NCBI GenBank assembly: GCA_964369265.1
Contig: CAYJEV010000002.1
Location: 1 to 64,000, forward strand
Length of the DNA: 64,000 nucleotides
Direction: 5' to 3'
DNA from: DAMCAP01 sp964369265
GTDB lineage: Bacteria > Bacillota > Clostridia > Oscillospirales > Ruminococcaceae
Position numbers and translations under genes: made by a program. The notes beneath the pieces are model-generated. The model worked only from the letters and a program-made list of their open reading frames with translations. It did no database searches and was not told the origin of the DNA. Numbering within the stretch: the first letter of the stretch is position 1; every line of letters starts with the position of its first letter. Shown piece after piece: positions 54,345-63,154 of this stretch.

Positions 54345-54384
54345 TAAAATTTTTACTGCATCCCCTATATTGAAAGATGCAGTA
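54345..54384 (-). terminator. Terminator of valS
   Basis: Perfect 9-bp stem TACTGCATC (54354-54362) with GATGCAGTA (54376-54384), T-rich tail on minus. Confidence 0.75.
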
Positions 54385-54393
54385 ATATTTTTT

Positions 54394-57015
54394 CTATACG
54401 CCAAGTGCCTTTAGGCTCTCTTTAACTTTGTTGTATCTCTCTGTTGCTTTTAAAAGCTTTTCTTGTTCAGCCTTAATAACTGCTTCAGGAGCTTTTGCAA
54501 CAAATCCAGCATTATTTAGCTTTCCAGACACAAATGCAATATCCTTCTCGCATGTTTCTAGCTCTTTTGTTAGCCTTGCAAGCTCTTTATCCCTATCAAT
54601 AAGCTCATTTAGAGGGATTAGTATAGTTGCTTCGCTAGTTACAACACGAACAGCATCTTTAATATCAAATCCTTCTTCCTCAACAGTTACATTGCTTGCA
54701 AAAGCAAGCTTTTGAATAAATGGCGCAGAAGATAGGAACAAGTCTTTATGAGCAGAGATGACATGAACAGTCGCTTTTTTGGATGGAGGTACATTTGCGT
54801 TAGTTCTAGCATTTCTTATAGCCTTAATTGCTTCCATAACTATTTCAAAGGATTTCTTTTCAGCATCGAAGTTTAGCTCATCTTTATAAACTGGATAATC
54901 AGAAACCATTATGCTGCCTTCGTTGTTTGGAAGCGAACTCCAAAGCTCTTCTGTAATAAACGGCATGAATGGATGAAGAAGCTTCATTATTTCTCCAAGC
55001 ACATACACTAAAACCTGCTTAACAGAAGCGCTGTCTTCGCCCATTAGTCGGCTCTTTGCAAGCTCAATATACCAATCACAGAAAACATCCCAGCTAAAAT
55101 CGTAAATCTTACCAACAGCAATTCCAAGCTCATACACATCAAGGTTGTGTCGAACTTCCTTAATAACGGAGTTTAATGTCGATAATATCCACTTATCCTC
55201 TATTTCAAGGTTTGCTGGAAGACCAGTCGGCACAGCTTCATCGCCAATGTTCATATGAATAAATCTAGTTGCATTCCAAAGCTTGTTAGCAAAGTTTCTG
55301 CATACCTTTATCTTCTCGTCGCCAAAGCGCATATCAGCACCAGAAGCAACGCCCATAGTTAAGCTAAGTCTTAGTGCATCAGCACCATACTGCTCAATTA
55401 CTTCAAGCGGATCTATACCATTGCCTAAAGACTTGGACATTTTTCTGCCTTGTGCATCACGAACAATACCATGTATAAACACTGTTTCAAATGGAATTTT
55501 GCCTGTCATCTCTAAAGATGCAAACACCATTCTACATACCCAGAAGAAAATGATATCATAGCCTGTTACTAGAACAGTCGTTGGGAAGAATTTATTTATG
55601 TCTGCTGTATTTTCTGGCCAACCCATTGTGGAGAAAGGCCATAGAGCAGATGAGAACCATGTATCAAGTGTATCTTCGTCTTGTCTAACTTTTGAAGAGC
55701 CACATTTGCAACAAGCAGTCACAGCTTCTCTCGCAACAGTTATCTCGCCACACTCTTGGCAGTACCATGCTGGTATTCTTTGTCCCCACCATAACTGCCT
55801 TGAAATACACCAGTCTTTGATGTTTTCCATCCAATGGAAGAAGGTTTGATCAAATCTTTGAGGAACAAACTTAACTTCACCAGATCTAACAGCCTTAATC
55901 GCAGGAGCAGCAAGTTCAGACATTTTTAAGAACCATTGAGTTGAAATTAGCGGCTCTACAACAGTTGAACAACGTGAGCAGCAGCCTACATTATGAGTAT
56001 AAGGCTCAATTTTAATTAAGAAATCGCCCGCTTTTAAATCTTCGACTATAGCTTTTCTAGCTTCAAATCTATCAAGACCTGCATATTTGCCTCCATTTGC
56101 ATTTATGCTAGCATCTTTGTTCATTACATTTAGAGTTTCAAGATTTTGTCTTTGACCAACTTCAAAGTCATTCATATCGTGTGCTGGTGTCATTTTAACG
56201 CAACCAGTACCAAAGTCTTTTTCAACATAAGTGTCTGCAACAATTGGCACTTCTCTATTCACTAGAGGAACAATAATAGTCTTACCAATTAAATGAGCAT
56301 ATCTCTCATCTTCTGGATGAACAGCAACACCTGTATCGCCTAGCATTGTTTCTGGGCGAGTTGTTGCAATTTCAAGATGACCTGAACCATCAGCTAAAGG
56401 ATATTTAATATGCCAAAAGAATCCATCTTTGCTGTTGTAATCAACTTCTGCATCAGAGATAGATGTCATACAATCAGGACACCAGTTAATAATTCTCTCG
56501 CCTCTATAAATATATCCCTTTTCGTATAGTCTATTAAAAAACTCAGTTACAGCCTTATTTCTGTCCTCGTCCATAGTAAAGCATTCTCTGTCCCAGTCGC
56601 AAGAAATGCCCATCTTTTTTTGTTGAGCGTTAATTCTGCCACCATAAGTTTCTTTCCATTCCCAAGCCTTCTCTAAAAACCCATCTCTTCCTAAATCAAA
56701 CTTGCTAACACCTTGCTCAGCCAAAGCTTGAACAATTTTAGCTTCTGTTGCGATAGAGGCATGGTCTGTTCCTGGAATCCAAAGTGCTTCTTTTCCGTCC
56801 ATTCTATTAAAACGTGTTAATATATCTTGGAAAGTACAGTCTAGGGCGTGTCCCATATGTAGCTGACCTGTGATATTTGGTGGGGGCATGACAATAGAGA
56901 ATGCTGGCTTATCAGAGCCGACATCTGCACCAAAATATCCTTGTTCCATCCATATTTTATAAAGTTTTTCTTCAACCTGTTTTGGGTCATAAACTTTTTC
57001 TAGTTCTCTTTTCAT
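54394..57015 (-). CDS. valS: Valyl-tRNA synthetase
   Basis: 873 aa class I synthetase. HIGH motif as HMGHAL, KMSKS intact (GRKMSKSLGNGIDPL), editing domain with TTRPETMLGD, zinc-like Cys pairs, and the C-terminal coiled-coil arm (from about 805). ATG 57015 has AAAGGAC upstream; TTG 57030 is less likely. No T-box leader is visible in the 156 bases upstream. Confidence 0.97.
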   Translation of the reverse strand: MKRELEKVYDPKQVEEKLYKIWMEQGYFGADVGSDKPAFSIVMPPPNITGQLHMGHALDCTFQDILTRFNRMDGKEALWIPGTDHASIATEAKIVQALAEQGVSKFDLGRDGFLEKAWEWKETYGGRINAQQKKMGISCDWDRECFTMDEDRNKAVTEFFNRLYEKGYIYRGERIINWCPDCMTSISDAEVDYNSKDGFFWHIKYPLADGSGHLEIATTRPETMLGDTGVAVHPEDERYAHLIGKTIIVPLVNREVPIVADTYVEKDFGTGCVKMTPAHDMNDFEVGQRQNLETLNVMNKDASINANGGKYAGLDRFEARKAIVEDLKAGDFLIKIEPYTHNVGCCSRCSTVVEPLISTQWFLKMSELAAPAIKAVRSGEVKFVPQRFDQTFFHWMENIKDWCISRQLWWGQRIPAWYCQECGEITVAREAVTACCKCGSSKVRQDEDTLDTWFSSALWPFSTMGWPENTADINKFFPTTVLVTGYDIIFFWVCRMVFASLEMTGKIPFETVFIHGIVRDAQGRKMSKSLGNGIDPLEVIEQYGADALRLSLTMGVASGADMRFGDEKIKVCRNFANKLWNATRFIHMNIGDEAVPTGLPANLEIEDKWILSTLNSVIKEVRHNLDVYELGIAVGKIYDFSWDVFCDWYIELAKSRLMGEDSASVKQVLVYVLGEIMKLLHPFMPFITEELWSSLPNNEGSIMVSDYPVYKDELNFDAEKKSFEIVMEAIKAIRNARTNANVPPSKKATVHVISAHKDLFLSSAPFIQKLAFASNVTVEEEGFDIKDAVRVVTSEATILIPLNELIDRDKELARLTKELETCEKDIAFVSGKLNNAGFVAKAPEAVIKAEQEKLLKATERYNKVKESLKALGV

Positions 57016-57171
57016 AACTTGTCCTTTCAAAACTCAAATTTAATTAGTGAGTAAATATAAAATATTATACCTTTTTTAATCTATAATATCAATAGTATAA
57101 AAGCAATAAATAACTTATTTTGATATAAAAACCCTTAGTTTGCTTGTATACAAGATGCTTTGTAAGAAATT

Positions 57172-58047
57172 TTAATTATAAGCCGATAAAAGCTCAATTA
57201 AGTGCTTAGTCGAAGCAGTTATCTGTTTGTCTTTATGATAAACTAAACAAAACTTTCTTTTCCATTCATTCCCTGATAGTCTTAGTATAGAAATTTCGCC
57301 GTTATTCACTTCCTCAGACACTAGCTTTTCTGATATAACGGTTAGGCAGTTATTATGAATTAGAGCCATCTTTATAACTTCTGGGAAAGGCGCTTCTATT
57401 TTTTTATGAATTGTAATATTGTTTTTAGTGAGGTAATCTTCAAATTTCTGCTTTGTTCCGCTGCCATCCTCTCTAAGTACAAAATCTTCGCCCTGCAAGT
57501 CTTTGGAAGAAAAAGAAGCCTTATTAGCAAATTTATGCTTTGGGCTAAACGCCAAAACCAATTCATCATCAATAATTGGAGTGACTATTAGGTCACTTGA
57601 GTATATCTCGCCTTCCACCAATGCGATGTCAAGCTCCCCTAGCAAAAGTTTTTCTTCTATAATATGTGTGTTGTGTATATAAGAAACAACATGAACTTCT
57701 GGAAGAGCAAACTGAAAATCGTTTAATAAGCTAGAAAGAAGAAATGAAGCGCAGGTTGTTGTGATACCAAACCTAATATGCTCTATGCTAGATTCTTGAT
57801 CCATAGCATTCTCTAGGCTATCAAACTCTGCGATTACCATCTTTGCGTGAAGCTCCAGCTTTTTTCCGCTTTCAGTTATGTATAGCCTTTTCGATAATCG
57901 CTCAAAAAGCATTGTATCATAATGCATTTCAAGCTCCTTAATTGTTTGGCTAATTGTTGACTGAGCAAAATGCATGTTCTCTGCCGCCTTGCTCATACTC
58001 TTATTTTTTGCAACTTCTAGAAAAATTTTCAAATGTTTTATTGTCAT
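57172..58047 (-). CDS. LysR-family transcriptional regulator
   Basis: 291 aa: HTH at residues 1-60 (KIFLEVAKNKSMSKAAENMH, AQSTISQTIKELE) and a periplasmic-binding-like effector domain (IRFGITTTCASFLLSSLLND). It is divergent from the CoA-disulfide-reductase-like gene, the usual arrangement for a LysR protein controlling its neighbour. A link to sulfur-compound signals, as with CysL, is inferred. Confidence 0.93.
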   Translation of the reverse strand: MTIKHLKIFLEVAKNKSMSKAAENMHFAQSTISQTIKELEMHYDTMLFERLSKRLYITESGKKLELHAKMVIAEFDSLENAMDQESSIEHIRFGITTTCASFLLSSLLNDFQFALPEVHVVSYIHNTHIIEEKLLLGELDIALVEGEIYSSDLIVTPIIDDELVLAFSPKHKFANKASFSSKDLQGEDFVLREDGSGTKQKFEDYLTKNNITIHKKIEAPFPEVIKMALIHNNCLTVISEKLVSEEVNNGEISILRLSGNEWKRKFCLVYHKDKQITASTKHLIELLSAYN

Positions 58048-58155
58048 TTTTGCACCACCAGTTAAATATGTATAATAATTTGTTTATTTTGCCAATCTAT
58101 CGGCTTTTCCGATGTTTTTTATTAAATAATATCGCTTTTAATCAAGTTTGTCAAG

Positions 58156-58164
58156 TGTTATAAT
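58156..58164 (+). promoter_or_regulatory. Extended -10 promoter of the sulfur-redox operon
   Basis: TGTTATAAT (58156-58164) is an extended -10 with no good -35, which suits a promoter needing activation by the divergent LysR protein. Confidence 0.5.
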
Positions 58165-58209
58165 TGTATAAGTTAATATTGAAAAAATAATATTGTGGAG
58201 GATACCAAG

Positions 58210-59853
58210 ATGAAGGTTCTTGTTATTGGTGGCGTTGCTTCAGGCACAAAAGTCGCTGCCAAATTAAAGCGTGAAGATAGAAATATCGATGTTACTATCT
58301 TAACTAAAGGCAAAGACATTTCCTATGCTGGATGCGGTCTGCCTTACTATGTTGGTAACATAATCAAGGAAAAATCCAAGCTAATTGTAAACACTCCAGA
58401 AGCATTCTCAAACTTAACAGGTGCAAAAGTTATAACAGAAACAGAGGTTACTAAAGTTGACCCTAAAACAAAAACTGTTACATCTATTACTCTTGCAACA
58501 GGAGAGGAAACTATTCATTCTTATGACAAGCTAGTTATTGCTAGTGGTGCTAGTGCTGTTGTTCCAAATATGGAAGGCACTAACCTAAAAAATGTCTTTG
58601 TTATGAGAACTCCAGACGATGCTATATCAATGCGTGAAGCAGTTGAGAGCGGCGAAATAAAAAGAGCCGTTGTTGTTGGTGCTGGATTTATCGGGCTTGA
58701 AGTTGCTGAAAACCTCCATGCACAAGGCATTAAGGTTACAGTTATTGATTTTGCTCCAAATATTATTGCAAATATATTAGACCCTGAAATATCAGAATAT
58801 CTTGAAATAAAGATGGCTGAAGCTGGGGTTATGGCTATGACAAATGTTGCGCTTGAAGGCATCGCTGGCGAAGATAAAGTCGAGAAAGTGTTAACAAGCA
58901 AGAGGGCTATTAAGGCTGATGCTTGTGTGTTAGCGATGGGCATTCGCCCAAACACCTCCTTCCTTCAAGATAGTGGCATTGAAATGGATAGAGGCGTTAT
59001 TTTAACTAACGCAAATCTTGAAACAAATATTGAGGATATATATGCCGTTGGCGACTGCGCTTATGTTTCAAACAGATTAACTAGCAATAAAGCTTGGTCA
59101 CCTATGGGTTCAACTGCTAACATTGCTGGACGTGTGCTTGCTCAAAATATTGTTGGTAAAAATCAAAACTATATGGGTGTACTTGGCACTGGTATAGCAA
59201 AATTACCTGGAGATATTAGTGTTGGAAGCACAGGACTAACTGAAACCGCTGCTAAAAAGCTTGGTATAGAAGCAATTAGCGCAACAGTTATTATTGACGA
59301 TAAAGCTCATTACTACCCTGGCGCTGACAGTATCATAATCAAGCTTGTTGTTGATAAAAGCAACAATAAAATAATTGGTGCTCAAGCTGTTGGTAAAGAT
59401 GCTGTGGATAAGGTTATTGACATTGTTGTTACTAGCATTTCGCTTCGTGCAACAATAGAGCAGATGCAAAACTTAGACTTTGCCTATGCACCTCCTTTCT
59501 CAACTGCAATCCATCCACTTTCACATACAATCAATGTGCTTATCAATAAAATGAATGGCAGTTTAGAGTCTATCTCCCCAGCCGAGTTTGCCGAGTTTGA
59601 TATATCTGGTTACAAGCTTATTGACGTTAGCTTAAAGCCATCTGGTGTTGGTATTCCATTTGTTGAGCTAACTAGCATTGATGAAAATTTCGATTTATGT
59701 TCTAAAGAAGATAAAATACTTATCATCTGCACAAAGGGCAGACGTGCTTACATGGCACAAAATCGCTTAAAGCATTATGGCTTTAACAATACAGTTGTTC
59801 TTGAAGCTGGTACAGCTTTTTCAGAAATGAATATTAAAAACAAATTGTCTTAA
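58210..59853 (+). CDS. CoA-disulfide-reductase-like flavoprotein with C-terminal rhodanese domain
   Basis: 547 aa. FAD motif VIGGVASGTKVAAKLKRE, single redox Cys42 in ISYAGCGLPYYVG, NAD motif VVGAGFIGLEVAENL, and DIYAVGDCA. The final ~95 residues are a rhodanese domain with the loop CTKGRRAY. Such CoADR-Rhd proteins reduce CoA disulfide, CoA persulfide or polysulfide. ATG 58210 follows GTGGAGG by eight bases. It lies 21 bases before the siroheme reductase gene. Confidence 0.92.
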   Translation: MKVLVIGGVASGTKVAAKLKREDRNIDVTILTKGKDISYAGCGLPYYVGNIIKEKSKLIVNTPEAFSNLTGAKVITETEVTKVDPKTKTVTSITLATGEETIHSYDKLVIASGASAVVPNMEGTNLKNVFVMRTPDDAISMREAVESGEIKRAVVVGAGFIGLEVAENLHAQGIKVTVIDFAPNIIANILDPEISEYLEIKMAEAGVMAMTNVALEGIAGEDKVEKVLTSKRAIKADACVLAMGIRPNTSFLQDSGIEMDRGVILTNANLETNIEDIYAVGDCAYVSNRLTSNKAWSPMGSTANIAGRVLAQNIVGKNQNYMGVLGTGIAKLPGDISVGSTGLTETAAKKLGIEAISATVIIDDKAHYYPGADSIIIKLVVDKSNNKIIGAQAVGKDAVDKVIDIVVTSISLRATIEQMQNLDFAYAPPFSTAIHPLSHTINVLINKMNGSLESISPAEFAEFDISGYKLIDVSLKPSGVGIPFVELTSIDENFDLCSKEDKILIICTKGRRAYMAQNRLKHYGFNNTVVLEAGTAFSEMNIKNKLS

Positions 59854-59874
59854 AGAAAAGAGAGGTATTTAATT

Positions 59875-60825
59875 ATGTCAGCATTAACCATTAGTCCTGA
59901 GGACGTAAAAGCAGTTAAGAAATTAGGTTTTCTAAGTAACAAAGGCACAGACACTTTCTCTGGTAGAATCATCACTGTTAACGGCAAAATCAATGCAGAG
60001 CAACAAAAAGTAATCGGCGAGGCTGCTGAGCTTTTTGGTAATGGTATGGTTACTTTCACAACTAGACTTACAATTGAAGTTCAAGGCATTCACTACGATA
60101 ACATCCAAAAGTTTAGAGATTATATCTCCAAAGCTAACTTAGTAACTGGCGGTACTGGCTCTAAGGTTCGTCCTGTTGTTGCTTGTAAGGGTACAACTTG
60201 CCAATATGGCCTATGCGATACTTTTGATTTATCCGAGAAAATTCACAACACTTTCTTTGAAGGTTATAGCACTGTTCTTCTACCACATAAGTTTAAAATC
60301 GCAGTTGGTGGATGTCCAAACAACTGTGTTAAGCCTGACTTAAATGACATCGGTATCATTGGCCAAATGAAGCCAAACTTTGATGAGGATTCTTGTAGCG
60401 GATGTAAGGTGTGTTCTGTTGAAGCTGCCTGTCCAATTAAGTGCGCTAAGGTTGTTGATGGAATGCTTGAAATTAGCGACGAATGTAACAACTGCGGACG
60501 TTGTGTTGGTAAGTGTCACTTTGATGCTATCGAAGATGCAACACCTGGCTTTAAGGTGTACATCGGCGGACGTTGGGGCAAGAAAGTTGCTCACGGCATA
60601 CCACTAACTAAAATCCTTGCAACAGAAGAAGAAGCAATGAGCGTTGTTGAGAAGACTATTCTTCTATTTAGAGAAAAGGGCATCACAGGAGAGCGTTTCT
60701 CTGATACAATTGAAAGATTAGGCTTTGAGGATGTTAATGCTGAGATCCTGTCTGATGATATCTTAGCTAGAAAGCAAGCTATTCTTGATGCTAAGCTTCA
60801 TGAGGTTGGCGGAGCTACTTGTTAG
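59875..60825 (+). CDS. Siroheme 4Fe-4S sulfite/nitrite reductase-like protein (AsrC-like)
   Basis: 316 aa. Siroheme-cluster ligands Cys104, Cys109, Cys147 and Cys151 (ACKGTTCQYG, VGGCPNNC), then an inserted two-cluster ferredoxin domain (CSGCKVCSVEAAC, CNNCGRCVGKC) and the C-terminal half of the fold. This single-chain layout resembles AsrC and small dissimilatory-like sulfite reductases. No asrA or asrB is nearby. Co-transcription with the CoADR-rhodanese gene suggests sulfite or polysulfide metabolism. It is followed by a terminator. Confidence 0.9.
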   Translation: MSALTISPEDVKAVKKLGFLSNKGTDTFSGRIITVNGKINAEQQKVIGEAAELFGNGMVTFTTRLTIEVQGIHYDNIQKFRDYISKANLVTGGTGSKVRPVVACKGTTCQYGLCDTFDLSEKIHNTFFEGYSTVLLPHKFKIAVGGCPNNCVKPDLNDIGIIGQMKPNFDEDSCSGCKVCSVEAACPIKCAKVVDGMLEISDECNNCGRCVGKCHFDAIEDATPGFKVYIGGRWGKKVAHGIPLTKILATEEEAMSVVEKTILLFREKGITGERFSDTIERLGFEDVNAEILSDDILARKQAILDAKLHEVGGATC

Positions 60826-60865
60826 TATTCCATCTTATTTATCGTTAAATAATTATATTTAATAT

Positions 60866-60904
60866 AAAACCCTTGTTCAGCTTTATTGAATAAGGGTTTT
60901 ATAT
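60866..60904 (+). terminator. Terminator after the siroheme reductase gene
   Basis: A 14-bp stem, AAAACCCTTGTTCA (60866-60879) with TGAATAAGGGTTTT (60887-60900), one G-T pair, then ATATT. Confidence 0.8.
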
Positions 60905-60930
60905 TAGAAACATATAGGAGATTCTTATCT

Positions 60931-62103
60931 ATGATTAAGCGTTTAATAACTGTTTTTCTCGCATCTACAATGATACTTTCCTTAGCAGCTTGTAGCTCTT
61001 CCTCAAGCTTGGAAGCAAGCTCATCCTCTATAACTGAAACCGCTGAGACTTCAACTTTAAACTTTGAAGATATGGTTTTAGAGTCTTCAATGGAACTTAA
61101 ATTTGCAGAACTTTTTTCTGTTGACTACTTTAAGGGCGGATATAAGCTAATTTCTATTGAAGATAATCAAAAATTTCTTACAATCCCTGAAAACTCTGAC
61201 CTACCCCAAAACCTTCCAGACGACATCACTCCCCTAATAATGCCTATTGATAACTCCATGCTAGCCACTACTGCTGCAATGTCGCTTATCTCCTCAATTG
61301 ATGCAACAGATAAGGTTAGCTTGTCAACATATGATGTAGATAGTTGGTATATTGACGAAGTTAAAGCAAAGCTAGAAAACGGCGAGATGACTTTCGTTGG
61401 CAGCTATAAAGATCCTGATTATGAGCTAATTACTAGCAATAACCCACAGTTCGCTGTATATAACACTGTTATTTTAAGCAATCCAGCCATTATAGAGAAG
61501 CTTAAAGAGATTGATATTCCTTTAGTCATAGATTTCTCTTCAAGAGAAACTCACCCATTAGCAAGAGTTGAATGGGTAAAGCTTTATGGCGCCCTCTATG
61601 ATATGGAAGACAAGGCTAATGAAGTTTTTAATGCTCAAATGGAAACTATTCAGTCTATTCCAGAAACTGTTGAGCCTTCTGTGGACAAGCAGGGCATTAT
61701 TTTCTATATAAATGGCAGCGGAGAAATCGTTGTTAGAAATGGTGGCGACTATATAGCTAAGATGTATTCTTTAGCTGGTGGTGACTATTTAATGAGCGAT
61801 ATCGAGCCAGAAAGCTCAGGCACAACTAAAATGACAACAGAAGAATTTTATACCGTTGGAAAACAAGCTGATTATATTATTTATATATGGGCACATGGAG
61901 GCGAGCCAGCTAACATATCAGAGTTTGTCGAGCTTGATGGCTTGCTTGCTGATTTTGATGCAGTAAAGAATGGTAATGTATGGTGTACAACTCCTGACTT
62001 CTTCCAAGTTACGAGCACAATTGGCGATGTAATTTACGATATGTACAGTCTATTAAACGGCGATGAAGAAAACCTAACTTATTTATTTGAGCTGAAAGAA
62101 TAG
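60931..62103 (+). CDS. Metal-chelate ABC transporter substrate-binding lipoprotein
   Basis: 390 aa. Lipobox LAAC near residues 17-20, Ser-rich linker, and a cluster A-II/BtuF-like binding fold (TFVGSYKDPDYELITSNNPQ, PLVIDFSSRETHPLARVEWV). With the following FecCD permease and ATPase it forms an importer for iron-siderophore, heme or corrinoid. No cobalamin riboswitch is visible in the 105 bases upstream. ATG 60931 is preceded by TAGGAG. Confidence 0.88.
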   Translation: MIKRLITVFLASTMILSLAACSSSSSLEASSSSITETAETSTLNFEDMVLESSMELKFAELFSVDYFKGGYKLISIEDNQKFLTIPENSDLPQNLPDDITPLIMPIDNSMLATTAAMSLISSIDATDKVSLSTYDVDSWYIDEVKAKLENGEMTFVGSYKDPDYELITSNNPQFAVYNTVILSNPAIIEKLKEIDIPLVIDFSSRETHPLARVEWVKLYGALYDMEDKANEVFNAQMETIQSIPETVEPSVDKQGIIFYINGSGEIVVRNGGDYIAKMYSLAGGDYLMSDIEPESSGTTKMTTEEFYTVGKQADYIIYIWAHGGEPANISEFVELDGLLADFDAVKNGNVWCTTPDFFQVTSTIGDVIYDMYSLLNGDEENLTYLFELKE

Positions 62104-62108
62104 TAATT

Positions 62109-63137
62109 ATGAATATGACATCCTCTAACCTGCGAACTCTTATAATTTTCGCTCTGCTTATCGCTTTATTTCTGTTTGCTGTGGTATTAAATATCAACTT
62201 AGGTAGTGTCGATATATCTCCAGCTAGAATTATTGACATTATATTTTTTGGCGGAGAACAAGGCTCAACAGAGCAGTCTATTATCTTTAAGATTAGATTG
62301 CCTCGCCTTTTAATGGCAGCTGTTTTAGGCGGTGGCCTTGCTTTATCTGGGTATTTGCTCCAAGCTTTTTTTAGAAACCCTATAGCTGGCCCTTTTGTGC
62401 TTGGAATTTCTTCTGGAGCAAAGATGTTCATTGCCTTCGTTATGCTTGTGCTAACTAACTATGTTGGATATATAAACAACTTAGCCTTAGTGGGCATGTC
62501 CTTTTTAGGCTCTATATTATCTATGGCTTTTGTACTGCTTTTCTCCAAAAGAGCAAAAAGCATGTCAATGCTGCTAGTTATCGGAATAATGATAGGCTAT
62601 ATCTGCTCTGCTGTCACAGATTTCTTTATTGTCTTTGCTGAGGACAATGAAATAGCAAGCTTAGTCAGCTGGTCAATGGGTAGCTTTTCTTCTGCAAGCT
62701 GGGAAGACTTAATATTAGCTAGTCTTATTATTTTATCTACACTAGTGCTAGTCATATGCTTTTCAAAGCCAATAAACGCTTATCAGCTTGGCGAGGGTTA
62801 TGCAAGAAGCATGGGAATTGATATTAAGGTGTTTAGGATGTTTTTGATATTTGTTTCGAGCATTTTATCAGCCACTGTAACAGCTTTTGCTGGTCCAATC
62901 TCTTTTGTTGGAATTGCTGTGCCTCATATCACAAAGTTTTTATTCAAAACCTCAAAAGCAATTGTTATCATCCCAGCAGTGTTTCTGTGCGGGGCAATAT
63001 TTTGCTTATACTGCGATCTAATCGCAAGAACTATATTCTCCCCTGTTGAGCTTAATATTGGAACTGTTACCTCTGTGTTTGGCGCACCAATTGTTATTTG
63101 GCAGATGGTTAACAGGCGCTCAAAATCCGAAAGCTAA
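62109..63137 (+). CDS. FecCD-family ABC transporter permease
   Basis: 342 aa with about ten helices. IRLPRLLMAAVLGGGLALSG, FRNPIAGPFVLGISSGA, and the coupling segment FAGPISFVGIAVPHITKFLF are typical of BtuC/FecCD permeases. It starts five bases after the lipoprotein gene. Confidence 0.95.
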   Translation: MNMTSSNLRTLIIFALLIALFLFAVVLNINLGSVDISPARIIDIIFFGGEQGSTEQSIIFKIRLPRLLMAAVLGGGLALSGYLLQAFFRNPIAGPFVLGISSGAKMFIAFVMLVLTNYVGYINNLALVGMSFLGSILSMAFVLLFSKRAKSMSMLLVIGIMIGYICSAVTDFFIVFAEDNEIASLVSWSMGSFSSASWEDLILASLIILSTLVLVICFSKPINAYQLGEGYARSMGIDIKVFRMFLIFVSSILSATVTAFAGPISFVGIAVPHITKFLFKTSKAIVIIPAVFLCGAIFCLYCDLIARTIFSPVELNIGTVTSVFGAPIVIWQMVNRRSKSES

Positions 63138-63154
63138 GGAGGCATTGCTTTAAG

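Noticed and set aside
57016..57171. T-box leader for valS
   Set aside because: No T-box sequence, specifier loop or terminator in the upstream interval.
60826..60930. Cobalamin riboswitch ahead of the metal-chelate importer
   Set aside because: Too short, and the interval is taken up by the terminator of the preceding gene; no B12-box is visible.
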